DNA of 18,048 nucleotides from Paramacrobiotus metropolitanus (GCF_019649055.1 NW_026570642.1:1-18048); one strand, 5' to 3'. Positions 1-9,225 are shown, counted from the first letter of the stretch. Made by a program: numbers and translations. The notes: generated by a model not told the origin, from the letters alone.

Positions 1-500
1 CGACCACACCGCTGCGCTCTGCTTCCCTCAATGCGAAACTCACAACAACAATTCTCCAGAATACTGTGACAGCACTCATATTTCAGATCAAGCTGTAAAC
101 AACAAAATAGCAGCGTATTAATTTTAAACACTAGAACGTTGCGTCCATGGCAAGGCTCATGACGATAAACTCAAATTCGATCCCGTTTCTGTGCGCCGGA
201 GAAACCGACAACAGTCCCGCATGTGCAGGAATGCCCGCTCCATCGAAATGTTGGACCTTCCATCGAAACTTGGGGTGGCATTATACGAATCGTAAACTTG
301 TGATTATATAAAATAGGACCCTCTATGGGGCCTTGCTCTATATATGACAAGCCTTGTTCTATATATGCTATATATGTATAATATATATGTTTGTTTTGTT
401 TAATGCGCACGGTATACATAATTATTTGTTCCTCCTGTCATCTAGCAAATGTATCGAGAAGAGATTCTGATTTACAGTGAAAGCGTTGAAACGACGAGAC
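1..500. other. Unassigned stretch, short frames only
   Basis: No gene is recognised. A plus-strand frame without ATG is open from base 2 to about 109 and is rich in Cys, His and Asn; it could be the end of an exon entering from the left, but it is too short to judge. A minus-strand frame at 171-419 is built partly from a short duplication: the 17-bp unit at 330-346 recurs with one mismatch at 351-367. It is therefore more likely repeat-derived than a gene. Confidence 0.4.
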
Positions 501-503
501 CAT

Positions 504-671
504 TCAGCATCTATATCGTTTCTTTGATTTCCAAAAAAATGAACAGTTACTCACATGGATTCTAACGCTACTACCTACAGTGTACTGTGTACGAGACACT
601 CGCAGTCGGATACCGCATTGTACAATATATGCCTTTGCGGTGCGCCCATTGTCGAACATCCGACATCCCAT
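504..671 (-). CDS. Possible 55-residue small protein
   Basis: On the minus strand an ATG at 671 opens 55 codons ending in TGA at 504-506. The product is basic, with scattered Cys residues and a KSKKRYR cluster near the C-terminus that could be a nuclear signal or simply chance. A second in-frame ATG lies five codons downstream of the first. I do not recognise a family. A 55-codon frame in AT-leaning DNA can arise by chance, so this is only a candidate. Confidence 0.15.
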   Translation of the reverse strand: MGCRMFDNGRTAKAYIVQCGIRLRVSRTQYTVGSSVRIHVSNCSFFWKSKKRYRC

Positions 672-997
672 TGAACATTCCGTAGATAAATGTTTCTTAG
701 GCTATGCCGGTTTTCTGGTTTCTTAGGGCGACCTTAGTCTATTGATGTCATGTCTTTATTTTAACGTTATCGATGGATGGAGTCAGACTAACACTTTGAA
801 ATACTGTAGTAATTATTAATAAGGAAATACCGATTATTATCCGGCGTAAATTCCAACTTTTGACTGATACAATCTGAATCAAACAATAGTGTACGCATGA
901 AATTCTTATAACCGGGATATAAGAGCTGTGATTCGACATGAAACAATATTAAACAAACAACAATAATACGTCGATAGATGCCATTGCATGTATCTGT
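672..997. other. Gene-poor stretch
   Basis: The only frame of note is a 63-codon minus-strand frame at 748-939 with no recognisable domain and an Ile/Ser-rich composition typical of translated non-coding DNA. I see nothing else in it. Confidence 0.35.
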
Positions 998-2190
998 TTA
1001 CAACTCCCGTTCCAACTTCACTGAAGTGAACTGTGTCGGGTCCGACAGAGTGCTAACGTCCGCTTTATGTTCCTCGTCGCTGTCGATAATAACCGTCTCA
1101 TTATCCATCTGACTTTTTCCAAGCGGTAACTTTGCTTTTTTTGACGGATGTCCTTTGCTCCCCGACGCTAAAATCGTATTCAACCGGGCAAACAGGTTTC
1201 TGCATGGGCATTTCCGGGCTGATGTCCTTTTTCTGAGCGGTAGCCAGTTTGGTTTTTATCTGATGGACGTGCCTTGGCGTGTCATATCGAAGGCAACCTC
1301 CACAGGGTTCACATAACCTGGAGGGAAATAATTCGCATACCCATGGTTAGCCAAATTATGACCGACTAGCTTGTTGGCGTCCGTACATGTGTATTTCACA
1401 CGTACGGGCGCCAACAAGCTCTTCCCATTTCGGCTTTACGTTTAGAAATCTGTTTGCTTTTCACCGGTATTTTTTTATCACTGATATTGCTAGTGGATCT
1501 TGTGTTGGCGTGTGAACCAGTGCCCACATACATTGGTCCAGTTTCGTTCGTTTCGGTTTTTGTGCTATCAGAATCGGTATCGGTTGGTGAATCCACCTTC
1601 TTTTCTTTTGTATTCTTCTTCAGTCATTTCATCCGTTTCATCTTTTTCATTTGTTTCTTCCTCATCATATTCATTCATTCCTTCCTCATTATCTTCATTC
1701 GTTCCAGCCTCGCCATCTTCTGAGTTTTTCAGAATGAGGCTTTTCTTCAACGATATTGCTTAACGTGGGGTCACGCAAGTAAGTATTTATATGATTTGCG
1801 CGGGTAATCTTGAATAATTGAGATCTCGAATAGCCAAAGGCTGTCCAAAGTATGCTTCATGACATTCCTTTAGTTCGCGCAAAGTTAAAATTCCATCAAG
1901 ATGGCTATCAATTTCCGCCATGTTGTTTTGCGATCTTTGAGCTTCTTTTTCAGCGCAGCTAGCTTCTTTTCGGTAAGGTCAGCCAACGGACGCTGGTCGG
2001 GCTTGCCTCATTGCATATCTCGCCATTTGACCCCTAACGCTCGTAGCACACGGATGTGTTTATGCACGCATTGATACAGAACCACCGAAAGGGATTTGCC
2101 CTTTATAATCTTATACGAAGGGCTATCCTTTGCAAACCTTCCGACGTAATTTACGGAATCTGCCATCCAATCGATATCGATATTAGTGGC
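998..2190 (-). pseudogene. Broken gene for an acidic, Lys-rich nuclear-type protein
   Basis: Several minus-strand frames follow one another with consistent composition, suggesting one decayed gene. Frame 1 runs 2190 to 1885 with one in-frame TGA at 2008-2010; it has a basic stretch followed by a Lys-rich helix-like run (LTEKKLAALKKKLKDRK). Frame 2 (1921-1787) begins MAEIDSHLDGIL and includes CHEAYFGQPLAIRDL. Then come an acidic segment (about 1750-1568, Glu/Asp runs) and a Ser/Thr segment with a Lys/Arg cluster near 1440 (KKIPVKSKQISKRK). After the hairpin at 1368-1420, a frame from about 1360 runs to 998 with one in-frame TAA at 1256-1258; it contains YFPPGYVNPVEVAFDM, KKAKLPLGK and VIIDSDEE, the last matching the SUMO-interacting motif pattern (hydrophobic core plus acidic tail). 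I do not recognise the family. A chromatin- or virus-derived protein is possible but unproven. It could also be two adjacent fragments. Confidence 0.35.
1368..1420. repeat. Near-perfect 24-bp hairpin
   Basis: The arm at 1368-1391 (begins AGCTTGTTGGCG) pairs with 1397-1420 (ends CGCCAACAAGCT) over 24 bp with two mismatches and a 5-nt loop (TATTT). One mismatch would be a G-U wobble in a plus-strand RNA, the other a wobble in a minus-strand RNA. The hairpin interrupts the coding trace described for 998-2190 and coincides with a change of reading frame, so it may be a small foldback insertion or a local inverted duplication. Confidence 0.8.
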
Positions 2191-2967
2191 TCACAGTAAA
2201 CAGATCAGGAAGAACATTCTTCATATAAAACATATTTTCGCAAAATATCCAAACCATTCAGATACAATACATAACGTAACTTCAGATACAATAAATTAGG
2301 TATGTATATAGTATCAACACGTTCATAATCAATCGAAAGATTAACCTAGTTTAAAACGCGATACGTTGCAGAAAATTAAAATGGCGTTGCATTTCAAAAT
2401 TCAAACAACCAGCTGAGTAGAAACCATCTAAAGTTGAACTCTAATTGCTATTTACTTTGTCCAGATTCCTGACGCTACAAGTAAAATTTCTTACAGCAAC
2501 GGTGCGGTTGCAAACAATGGCGTACTACGCGCTGTATTAATAGTGTATACTATTTAGTATGTACACATACACCACATGTGTACATAGTGTATGAATACAC
2601 TATGTGTAATAGTTATTCGTTCCAGTTTAAAAGTGAGTTACATACAGTGCACTACGGTGTACATAAGGATTACGTATCTGCTCATGGCTTACGTCCGGTC
2701 TCCTGGCTTAAGCCCGGCTACTTTTTACTTGTCTTGTAAGTTGTATATCCTGTGTGTGCCTGGTGGAAAAACAAGCGATCTTCTGTTGTTGTAAGGATTT
2801 AGCCGTTACGTGTGGGCTGCAGTCAGAACACTGGATTATTAAACTTGATGTTTTCAAAATGCGAAAAATTTAAACGGTGTCTTTATTTTTAAGAACTACA
2901 CAAAGTTCTGACAAAACTTATGTACAATGTAGTTGAATGTTAAGTATTACATCATATTATTCTGTGG
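2191..2967. other. Gene-poor stretch with small palindromes
   Basis: No gene is recognised. A 67-codon plus-strand frame at 2591-2794 has no domain and starts inside a palindrome. A partial tandem duplication around 2268-2295 repeats the text CAGATACAATA. The main structure is the pair of adjacent hairpins at 2561-2605. Confidence 0.4.
2561..2605. repeat. Two adjacent hairpins
   Basis: GTACACAT at 2561-2568 pairs perfectly with ATGTGTAC at 2576-2583 (8-bp arms, 7-nt loop). Directly after it ACATAGTGTAT at 2582-2592 pairs perfectly with ATACACTATGT at 2595-2605 (11-bp arms, 2-nt loop). The two stems share bases 2582-2583, so they are alternative or stacked structures. They may mark the end of a small mobile element; no partner end was found. 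Confidence 0.7.
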
Positions 2968-3240
2968 GTGTCGAGACTGATGTTAAATCATCATTGTATT
3001 ACAACATTAAACTTGTATTCTTTGGTCGATGGACTCTATAACTGGATCCTTTATTCTTTCTTGACTCATCTGCACCTCAGTATCGATATCGATGTGATAC
3101 CGTTATTATTATGGCGCTGTTTTGTCGCGAATTTGCCAAACTCCACTCAAAATTTATTCGAGAAAATATGGAGACAAAACAGGCTGGTAAGAGCAACGCA
3201 GCATGTTGAGCTTTTTTCGAGTTGTGAAATTGACCTATAA
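2968..3240 (+). CDS. Unrecognised 90-codon frame
   Basis: ATG at 2968 opens 90 codons ending in TAA at 3238-3240. The product is Leu-rich with a hydrophobic middle and a basic end. No family is recognised, and codon use does not set it apart from the surrounding DNA. It lies just upstream, on the same strand, of the broken coding fragment at 3319-3719 and could belong to the same decayed gene, but nothing in the sequence proves this. Confidence 0.18.
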   Translation: MSRLMLNHHCITTLNLYSLVDGLYNWILYSFLTHLHLSIDIDVIPLLLWRCFVANLPNSTQNLFEKIWRQNRLVRATQHVELFSSCEIDL

Positions 3241-3318
3241 GAGTGTTACAGTGCCGCGGTCTTTTGTAATATTATTAACTCGTTTGATAAATTTACGTTA
3301 CAGCGCGCAATAATTGTA

Positions 3319-3719
3319 ATGAGTATGCTCACTGTACCGGGGTACCCTGTAAGTGGTTTCTGGGTGCCACTGGAACAGCTAGTAATGTATGAACACTTTA
3401 AATCCGTCTAGTGGACCAGCATTCCGTATTTCCATCCCGACATTCAAGCTCAGAAAGCGGCTAACTACGAATGGATGGATCAACGATCTCGTTGTCGCTC
3501 GCCAACGGTAACAATGATACCGCTTAATAATGACAAAGTTACGGCGCTGCAGAATCTTGGATTTTGCGCCAGCATACGGCCACTGTTGCAGAATTCAATA
3601 TGGATGATGACGGCAACATTCCACTCAACGATACCGTAGACGATTACATTAAAACTGGCAACAGTATTTATGCATTTAACGGTCAGAAGAAGCATAGTAC
3701 AATTCGATTTAGGTTGTAA
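3319..3719 (+). pseudogene. Decayed coding fragment, family unknown
   Basis: An ATG at 3319 opens a frame to 3639 interrupted only by one TAG at 3409-3411. Before the TAG the peptide includes VPGYPVSGFWVPLEQL; after it come an aromatic stretch and a Cys/Arg segment. A second frame overlaps it from 3588 to 3719 and carries an acidic, Gly/Asn segment (MDDDGNIPLNDTVDDYIK) and a basic C-terminus ending RFRL. The two frames join naturally across a single frameshift near 3590, so the ancestor probably encoded at least 125 residues here. Composition (many Pro, Asn, aromatic residues; few Lys early) recalls a structural or capsid-like protein more than an enzyme, but I recognise no specific family and that is only an impression. 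Confidence 0.35.
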
Positions 3720-4015
3720 ATATTGCACTTATAAATCCGTTTGTACCGGACTCCATACGATGAGTCGCTTTCGGTATAAAGAGGGGAAGCGAACGTGGTC
3801 ACTGGAGACACCCATATGGTAAGCACATAACAATTATTCGCGATGATTCTAATTAGCGTCAGTAAGAATCGGTATCGGTGTGTATATATGTGTTTATTTT
3901 TAATAGTGCTCATTTTGTTTGTAATTATAAACAATAATAATTGTCGTTAACCAGTTTGACTTTGTTTGATGTAACAGGTAGTCGTTTATGTCGGAGTTAT
4001 AGAACTAGAAGCTCT
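3720..4015. other. Gene-poor stretch
   Basis: A short ATG frame of 20 codons near 3760 and an 83-codon minus-strand frame at 3683-3934 (AT-derived, Ile/Asn/Tyr-rich) have no recognisable content. The 15-mer AGAATCGGTATCGGT around 3864 also occurs around 1568; see the motif finding. Confidence 0.35.
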
Positions 4016-4141
4016 TCATATGCGCATACATTCAAACCGATCTGCGGACAACTCGCGCCCCTTGATGACCACGGAATCGTTGATTTGTTCACGTAGATTC
4101 GCAATTTCCTCGCTTAAAACCACAGATCCTGATATCGCTCT
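4016..4141 (-). pseudogene. Short coiled-coil-like coding fragment
   Basis: A minus-strand frame without ATG is open for 41 codons between a TAG at 4142-4144 and a TGA at 4016-4018. It contains VVLSEEIANLREQINDSVV, which has heptad-like hydrophobic spacing, then GRELSADRFECMRI. The overlapping plus-strand frame at 4020-4277 (85 codons) is compositionally less protein-like. The segment may be the end of a broken exon; family unknown. Confidence 0.2.
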
Positions 4142-4719
4142 CTACCCGAATGAGCCTGTGCATAGTAGAAAAAACGCATGGACGGCCGAACATGGAGACA
4201 TGTTGTGGCTGATGGTTTGCGTTTTTTTTCCAGAAATTATGGTGGGTTTCTTTGTGCATAATGAACGGTATCTTTAGTGAAACGGGTTTCTTATAAGAGA
4301 TGTGTGACTGTATGTGATGTCGTGATCCGGCTCATGCCTTTGCCCTGCGCTTCACGATGGCAGTGGCTTTAATTCCAACTATCCTAGATGACCGTATGCA
4401 CGAGCTATTCTGTAATACAAGACAACAACTTTATTCCCTCAGATTTCTTCCTGCAGGGGCACCCCATGCGTGGTGCCTTATAATTAATAATTAATGGTTT
4501 AAGACAAAGAGAGTCAGAACAATTTGAGCATACTACCACTGGTAATGTTAATAAAATAATAATATTAAAATAACAGGGTACGTTAACGTAAGTAGAAGAT
4601 AATATAATAGAACGCAAATTTTGTGAATTTAGCTGCATTGTATTTATAAATTAACGCTTCACGGAGGCAATAGTAACATTTCTCCGCTAAATACTTTGCG
4701 GCTATCTTTCAAGACCTTG
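4142..4719. other. Gene-poor stretch, possible retrotransposon 3' flank
   Basis: No gene is recognised. A 77-codon minus-strand frame at 4405-4638 has a hydrophobic middle and several Cys residues but no known pattern. The region lies just downstream of the non-LTR retrotransposon coding remnant and may include its 3' untranslated end. I could not find a clear poly(A) tail (it would appear as poly(T) here) or target-site duplication. Confidence 0.3.
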
Positions 4720-4808
4720 TTAAAAAAATTGCTTAAACAAAAGAACAACGTTTTTTTCTTTCTCCGTCGGTATCTCCTTTCTTCGTAGTATACTCCGCAT
4801 TGTTTCTG

Positions 4809-5120
4809 TCAGGCGCCCTCGGGTACTGCAAGGCCAAAGGCAGCTAGGCGCTCCTGTAGCTTCTCCCTCTGTGGGGAATAGGCCGGGCATACATTTAGAG
4901 CATGACACTCGTCCTTCACAACCCCGCAGAAGTTACGTAGTCGTTCCTCTTGTGGTAATCCGCTCCATCTTCCTGTCTCCACAGCAGAGTAGTGACCGGA
5001 AATCAGTATTTTCACCCAGCTTCCGCTAATCATCATAGACGTGGTTTGCAGTAGATGCACTTCTCCGCTCTCCGCGGAGACACTGAAACATAAAGTGCAA
5101 CCTGCTGCTCCTGGCAGCAT
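4809..5120 (-). pseudogene. C-terminal Cys/His motif of the retrotransposon
   Basis: The frame contains FCGVVKDECHALNVCPAY near 4900, matching the common end of LINE pol proteins, in which two Cys, a His and a further Cys-Pro pair precede Tyr and a charged helix (QREKLQERL). This part is thought to bind nucleic acid. An adjacent frame (4908-4720) continues with a charged tail (TMRSILRRKEIPTEKEK), so the original C-terminus probably ran past the stop at 4809 after a frameshift. The piece between the RT thumb and this motif is visible in a third frame at 5259-5026 (EVKINLANPVQEIRCQLAKL). Confidence 0.7.
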
Positions 5121-5231
5121 TATCCTGTACAGATTTAAACAAATTCGTCCGGAATTTTTGCTCGAGTATCGTCATTGTATCATCTGAATTCAGTTTCGCT
5201 AACTGACAACGAATTTCTTGGACGGGGTTTG

Positions 5232-6823
5232 CTAAGTTAATTTTGACCTCATCCGGCAATCTTTAAAAGCATTTTTAAACCAACATCGCGATCTGCTTTT
5301 TCCAATCAAAATACTTTTTTCGAATGTCGCTCGTAGAAGAGTGCCTGAATTTGCACGGCTGAGCTTTTCGAAGAAGCGCATCTGTTGTCTAATTTGTCTC
5401 GGACTTAGTAGCGTTAGATTCAAAAGATAGAGAATCGCATCGGTGTTCGTAGTGCTTCTGAGGTTGAAAGTCCGTTTCGCAAAGTTGATTTGTACGTTAT
5501 CAGTTTCGATATTTTTACCGCATAATTCCGACCCGTATGTCGCTACACTTCCTACAACCGCTTCAAAAATCGTTTGCGCAGTTTTCCATGTACACCCAGT
5601 TTCCGACCCGGAAAGTTTCTGTACTGCCATATTATAACCCCTCTTAACTCGCTCTGCTAAATGTTTAGCTGACTTTTTAAGATCACATAGCTCGTTCAGC
5701 ACGAATCCGAGATACCTAAATTCTTGAACCTGTTCTAGTTTTCGACCGTCGGTTTCAATGTCACAGGAAATCTGCCTACGCATAGCCCCTTTTACCACCA
5801 TACAAAACGACTTAGTTTATTATCAGTCATATTCTCGTGAAAACTGGCTCAATCATTCAACCGCAATTAACAACTCATTTTCATTTTCGCTAATCAACAC
5901 AATATCATCAGCAAAGTTCATCAGCAAACTTCAATATGTACACAGGAAGATCACCAAGTGTTATATCTGTCGTACGCCCCAGGCTTGCGTACTTTGTTAG
6001 AAGGTCGATATATATATCAAACATCATTCCTGATGACGGGTCGCCTTACCTGACGCGTTTTTTCAGCGGAAAAAACTCTAACGACTCTTTGTTCCATCTT
6101 ACGCAGTTCCTCGCCGCGCCGTACATATTTAGAAAAGTTAACATATTTAACAAAATGCCTAACTGATTTAGACGTTCCCACAGTTTTTGGTGACAAACAG
6201 TGTCAAATGCACTTATAAAATCGATGAATGCAAGGAAAACTGTTTTTTTACGGAAAGAGTATTTTTCGCAGATAATGTGCAATATATAAACTGGTGCTTC
6301 TCCCCTCTCGAAACCCTCCCTGATCGTCCTCAAGATTCGCCCACAGCTCGATTAGTTTCGCCAGGATTGACGGTAACAAACGCACTGGCAGCGGTTTAAC
6401 CACTACCGGCCGACAATTTTCTGGACTGTATGCTTTCCCTGCTTTTGGTATGGGTGTTAGTGTGCCATCTAACCATTCTTGTGGAATAATGCCCGATTTA
6501 AACACATAATTAAATGTATTCGCTAAGATTTTGAAAAACTCAGTGTTTTTACACATTTGTTTGAAAATCTCAGTGCGCAGCGAGAACGAACCGCTGCTGT
6601 TGGCGGCTGCTACTTTTTTTACCACTCTTTGAATTTCAGACACAGCTATTTCCGAATCCAGTGCTGGTATCGAAAGGAAAAGGTCAAACTGTCGGATTGC
6701 GGTTACCGTTGAATCATAAGAAGCCTTCTGTTTGAAATGATCGTAAAGGTCATTCAGGCTAAAAGGAACAGCGGAACTGCAATTAATTTCATTAACCCTG
6801 AAACCTAGGTTTTGCCAATACAA
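5232..6823 (-). pseudogene. Reverse transcriptase domain of the retrotransposon, broken
   Basis: RNA-dependent DNA polymerase core. A fairly intact N-terminal piece (6823-6248) carries SGIIPQEWLDGTLTPIPKAG and the ENCRP block, and a partly degraded finger motif (DDQGGFREGRST). The next piece (6333-6046) holds motif A, FIDFISAFDTV at 6228-6196, with both Asp residues kept. Motif B follows as RVR-stop-GDPSSGMMFDIYI, where the usual Gln is a stop (TAA). Motif C is FADD at 5915-5904, directly beside a 13-bp duplication that shifts the frame. The thumb (5801-5232) reads FRYLGFVLNE then the SVATYGSELCG block. One upstream stop in the palm is a TGA just after the FADD segment. Clearly inactive. Confidence 0.93.
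5906..5931 (-). repeat. 13-bp tandem duplication in the RT catalytic box
   Basis: CATCAGCAAAGTT at 5906-5918 is followed directly by CATCAGCAAACTT at 5919-5931 (12 of 13 identical). On the minus strand this doubles the segment coding for Phe-Ala-Asp-(Asp). Thirteen is not a multiple of three, so the duplication alone destroys the polymerase frame at its active site: one frame ends FADELC then two stops, the other resumes as FADDIVLIS. Confidence 0.9.
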
Positions 6824-6833
6824 TTTCGGGTTT

Positions 6834-7148
6834 TCACGTTGTAAAAGCTTTACTCTGTCCCAATATGTTCGCTCGTAAATGCTGTTGTAATGCGCAACTT
6901 TCTGCCGAAATTTTTTCTCGCTGACCAGAAGATTTCTTGTGTTTCACCGGTATTGTTTGAATTAAGCTCTTTCCAGCACTGGTGTTTGATGTTTTTAAGC
7001 TCAAGTATTTCACATTGCAACACCTGTAGTTCTGGTGTGAAGGGATCGAAAGGTATTCGCACTTTTCTGATATTCGCCCGTATCTGATTAACCACATTAT
7101 CAAACACGATTGTACTGCTATCCTTGTTGTATTGTACATGATTTCCAC
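6834..7148 (-). pseudogene. Linker between endonuclease and reverse transcriptase
   Basis: The stretch between the nuclease and polymerase domains of LINE pol proteins is usually helical and charged. Here the frame at 7107-6850 shows that pattern: FDPFTPELQVLQCEILELK near 7040 resembles the typical 'W/F-x-PEL-x-x-L' start of the linker, followed by a Trp/Lys/Arg-rich region (IFWSARKNFGRK). An overlapping frame at 7148-6834 is a shadow apart from its last part. The assignment rests on position and composition. Confidence 0.6.
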
Positions 7149-7249
7149 CGAATAGAGGACACGATATATTTTCGAAATTCAGCGTAAGAATGGTGGCATA
7201 TCACTGTACGTTTTGCTGTTATTTTCGTTTGACCGTGCGATGCCAATGC

Positions 7250-7904
7250 TTAACAGCACTGTGAGGGGAAATGATCGGAAAAATCAAAGATTTTTAAAAT
7301 ATCGAATTCAGAGATTTTCTTAACGTCCTGTTGAAAAACTATCATGTAGTCAACGACTGATTGACCGTTATAGTGTACGCATGTAAATTTTGATGGAAAA
7401 GATTTTTCAAAAGACTGCAAGCCATACGGAAGCAGGGCAAATTTCCAATATATACGATCGCTACGATTTCGCGCAAGCAAGGGGGTGCGTACAGCGATCG
7501 CTTGTCACGCTGGCACTGAATCAAGTGGTCCAGTTGTTGATGCATATCAAAAATCCGACACGCTAGGATGATAACTATGTTATCATTTGGAACAAAATGA
7601 TACCGGTGGTTGACATCGACAATATTCTGAAGTGGAAGAATCACAATTTGGTAACCTATTACACTTCTTAGCGGTATCGATTTCATTCAAACTTCTACTT
7701 GTTACTTAACTAGTGTTATTGCCATGATAAGTTATGTTTTTTTCCATCTATTGTATGCAGGTCTCTACTGTGCCACCTATACAGAAAGCACTTGTTTTCG
7801 CCGAAGCACAAATACGTATCAGTGATGGCAATTTCGTCGCAAACCGATTGAAATTTCCTGTAAGTACAGTAGTATGCGTATGATTTCTTCTGCATATTAC
7901 GCAA
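7250..7904 (-). pseudogene. APE-type endonuclease domain of the retrotransposon, broken
   Basis: An AP-endonuclease-like nuclease nicks target DNA to prime reverse transcription. Traces: VCDEIAITDTYLCFGEN (near 7830) resembles the early AITET block of the family; DNIVIILACRIFDMHQQLD (near 7560) resembles the block before the GDFN motif; then RNRSDRIYWKFALLPYGLQS, SVVDYMIVFQQDVKKISEFD and finally FSDHFP, with the catalytic Ser-Asp-His at 7279-7271. At least three frames are used. I could not find the GDFN block, so that stretch is either deleted or too mutated to see. This domain identity rests mainly on the C-terminal third, which is very characteristic. Confidence 0.85.
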
Positions 7905-7931
7905 AACCGTGAAGTTATTGTGAAAATGTGA

Positions 7932-8138
7932 TGGGTTGTTTTTAATCTGTTAATACGCGTTGTGGATAATCAGGGAACGCAAAATTTCCGCTCCATATTC
8001 GATGCTGTTTCTACCATGGCGATAACGATACCGCTTGGACGAGAATCCGATGTTTCTTCTCATAACACGACCAACGTTGAAGATCATAGCGGAAGAAACT
8101 ATGTCGTAGGCAAAGGTTACGATGATCTAAGTTCCTAA
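7932..8138 (+). CDS. Open 68-codon frame, unassigned
   Basis: The frame is open from 7932 (after a TGA) to TAA at 8136-8138. No ATG lies near its start; an internal ATG sits at 8015-8017. The translation is hydrophilic and protein-like (NQGTQNFRSIFDAVSTMAIT, then IPLGRESDVSS). It lies just upstream of the endonuclease remnant on the opposite strand, so it does not belong to the retrotransposon. It may be a broken exon or a piece of the same unknown gene as the frame at 8419-8823. No family recognised. Confidence 0.22.
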   Translation, partial: WVVFNLLIRVVDNQGTQNFRSIFDAVSTMAITIPLGRESDVSSHNTTNVEDHSGRNYVVGKGYDDLSS

Positions 8139-8418
8139 CGATCTGTTGCAGATGATGGTGACACTACAATGTCGTCTCCGGATAATGGCAATTTACGGGA
8201 TGACCGGATTTTTCCTTTTCGGCAAAGTAGGTAGTAGAGAAGCAATTTTAATAAGCGTTTAGTTTCTGAAGATTTTTTTTTATCAGGGATATGACCAGTT
8301 CCATAAAATATGACCAGATCCAAAAACTTTGCCTTCAGCAATCGCGAATAAAAAACCAACTGTTTGCAAGGTAGCGTTATCGTTTAAAAATTTTGTAGAA
8401 CATTTGTTTTAGAACTGC

Positions 8419-8823
8419 ATGCATTGTAATTTCCAGAATTCAGGCGGACCCAAGCAGCGATTCGGGCTTTGTTTTGCTCAAATCGTCAACAAGAATGATA
8501 CCGTTATTGCTCATTTGACTCGACTGAATCATACAGTCTGTAATCATGTTCCCTGTCCGGACCACTTTCCCTCATCCGGATTATGGAGGTTTTCCGATTT
8601 CGGAATCATACAAGACGGCGTACTCGTTTACCGGTAAAAGAAATGGGCTGGACAAGCCGGAACGGTCTCTGCAAAAAATGTCCATTGGTTAAATCTGGCA
8701 GATTATTCAGTCTCGAAGGATAAACAGACGATAATGTTAGAAAAGTACGTGCCGACGATCGCACGTAAAACTTTGGAAATAAATCAGCAGATTCAGCACT
8801 TAAAAGAAAATCGATATCGCTAG
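8419..8823 (+). pseudogene. Unassigned 134-codon frame with one in-frame stop
   Basis: ATG at 8419 opens 72 codons to a TAA at 8635-8637, and the same frame then continues for 61 codons to TAG at 8821-8823. That a frame stays open this long on both sides of a single stop suggests a recently broken gene or a readthrough product. The first half has several Cys and His (CNHVPCPDHFP) and ends FGIIQDGVLVYR; the second half includes NVHWLNLADYSVSKDK and a helical Gln/Lys C-terminus (EINQQIQHLKENRYR). I do not recognise the family. Confidence 0.35.
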
Positions 8824-9225
8824 TGTAATCGGATTTTCATTAATTTCATTGTTTTCATTAACTTCTTGGTTACTGGTTGAAGATTGTTGTGTTGTTTGAA
8901 GGATTTTCCGGTCGTTCTGAGTGTTATAGTATTTCTTTTTACTTTAGAAGTATATTGTTATAGTCATTGTAATTTGCTTTTGCGTGGATGGTAGATCCCT
9001 GTGATTATACCGTTCTTAATCTAGTTGGTAATTTAATAATTTTAATCTAGTTGGTACAGATTTATTTGATAAAGGTCTATCGGGTTTACTATAATGATTT
9101 GACCGGCTAATAATTACGCATCCTTAGAATGACAGAATCTCGACAATATGTTTTGGGAATGAGCAGCGGAATGGGTACAAGCTTTATTTTACAATATTCG
9201 CCTGGTCGTCGATCCCCAAAATTTG
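8824..9225. other. Gene-poor stretch with a short direct repeat
   Basis: No reading frame of note. The 15-mer TTAATCTAGTTGGTA occurs at 9016-9030 and exactly again at 9042-9056, a 26-bp-period tandem duplication. Otherwise I see nothing here. Confidence 0.5.

Larger units (their letters stand above)
4720..7904 (-). mobile_element. Decayed non-LTR (LINE-type) retrotransposon, pol region
   Basis: Reading leftwards on the minus strand, the domains appear in the standard order of an APE-type LINE pol protein: endonuclease (7904-7250), linker (7148-6834), reverse transcriptase (6823-5232), and a C-terminal Cys/His motif (5120-4809). Each part is in a different frame or split by stops, so the copy is inactive. 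The element would have copied itself by target-primed reverse transcription. Most telling are SVVDYMIVFQQDVKKI with FSDH in the endonuclease, FIDFISAFDTV, a GDPSSGMM block and FADDIVLIS in the RT, and FRYLGFVLNE after it. No ORF1 (gag-like) remnant is seen upstream, so the copy may be 5'-truncated. The layout fits the CR1/Jockey-type APE-containing clades; finer placement needs alignment. The ends are estimates. Confidence 0.9.

Noticed and set aside
1300-1360. Phospholipase A2 motif of a parvovirus-type capsid protein (the YFPPGYVNPVEVAFDM text)
   Set aside because: The Gly/Pro-Asn order is only loosely similar, and the calcium-binding loop and His-Asp catalytic pair are not present.
1454-1763. 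Plus-strand frames of 87-89 codons rich in Phe and Ser
   Set aside because: They are antisense to the acidic (Glu/Asp codon) segment of the minus-strand coding trace, which gives artificial Phe/Ser/Leu-rich translations.
5443-6399. Plus-strand frames across the retrotransposon
   Set aside because: They are shadows of the minus-strand reverse transcriptase, whose motifs are unmistakable.
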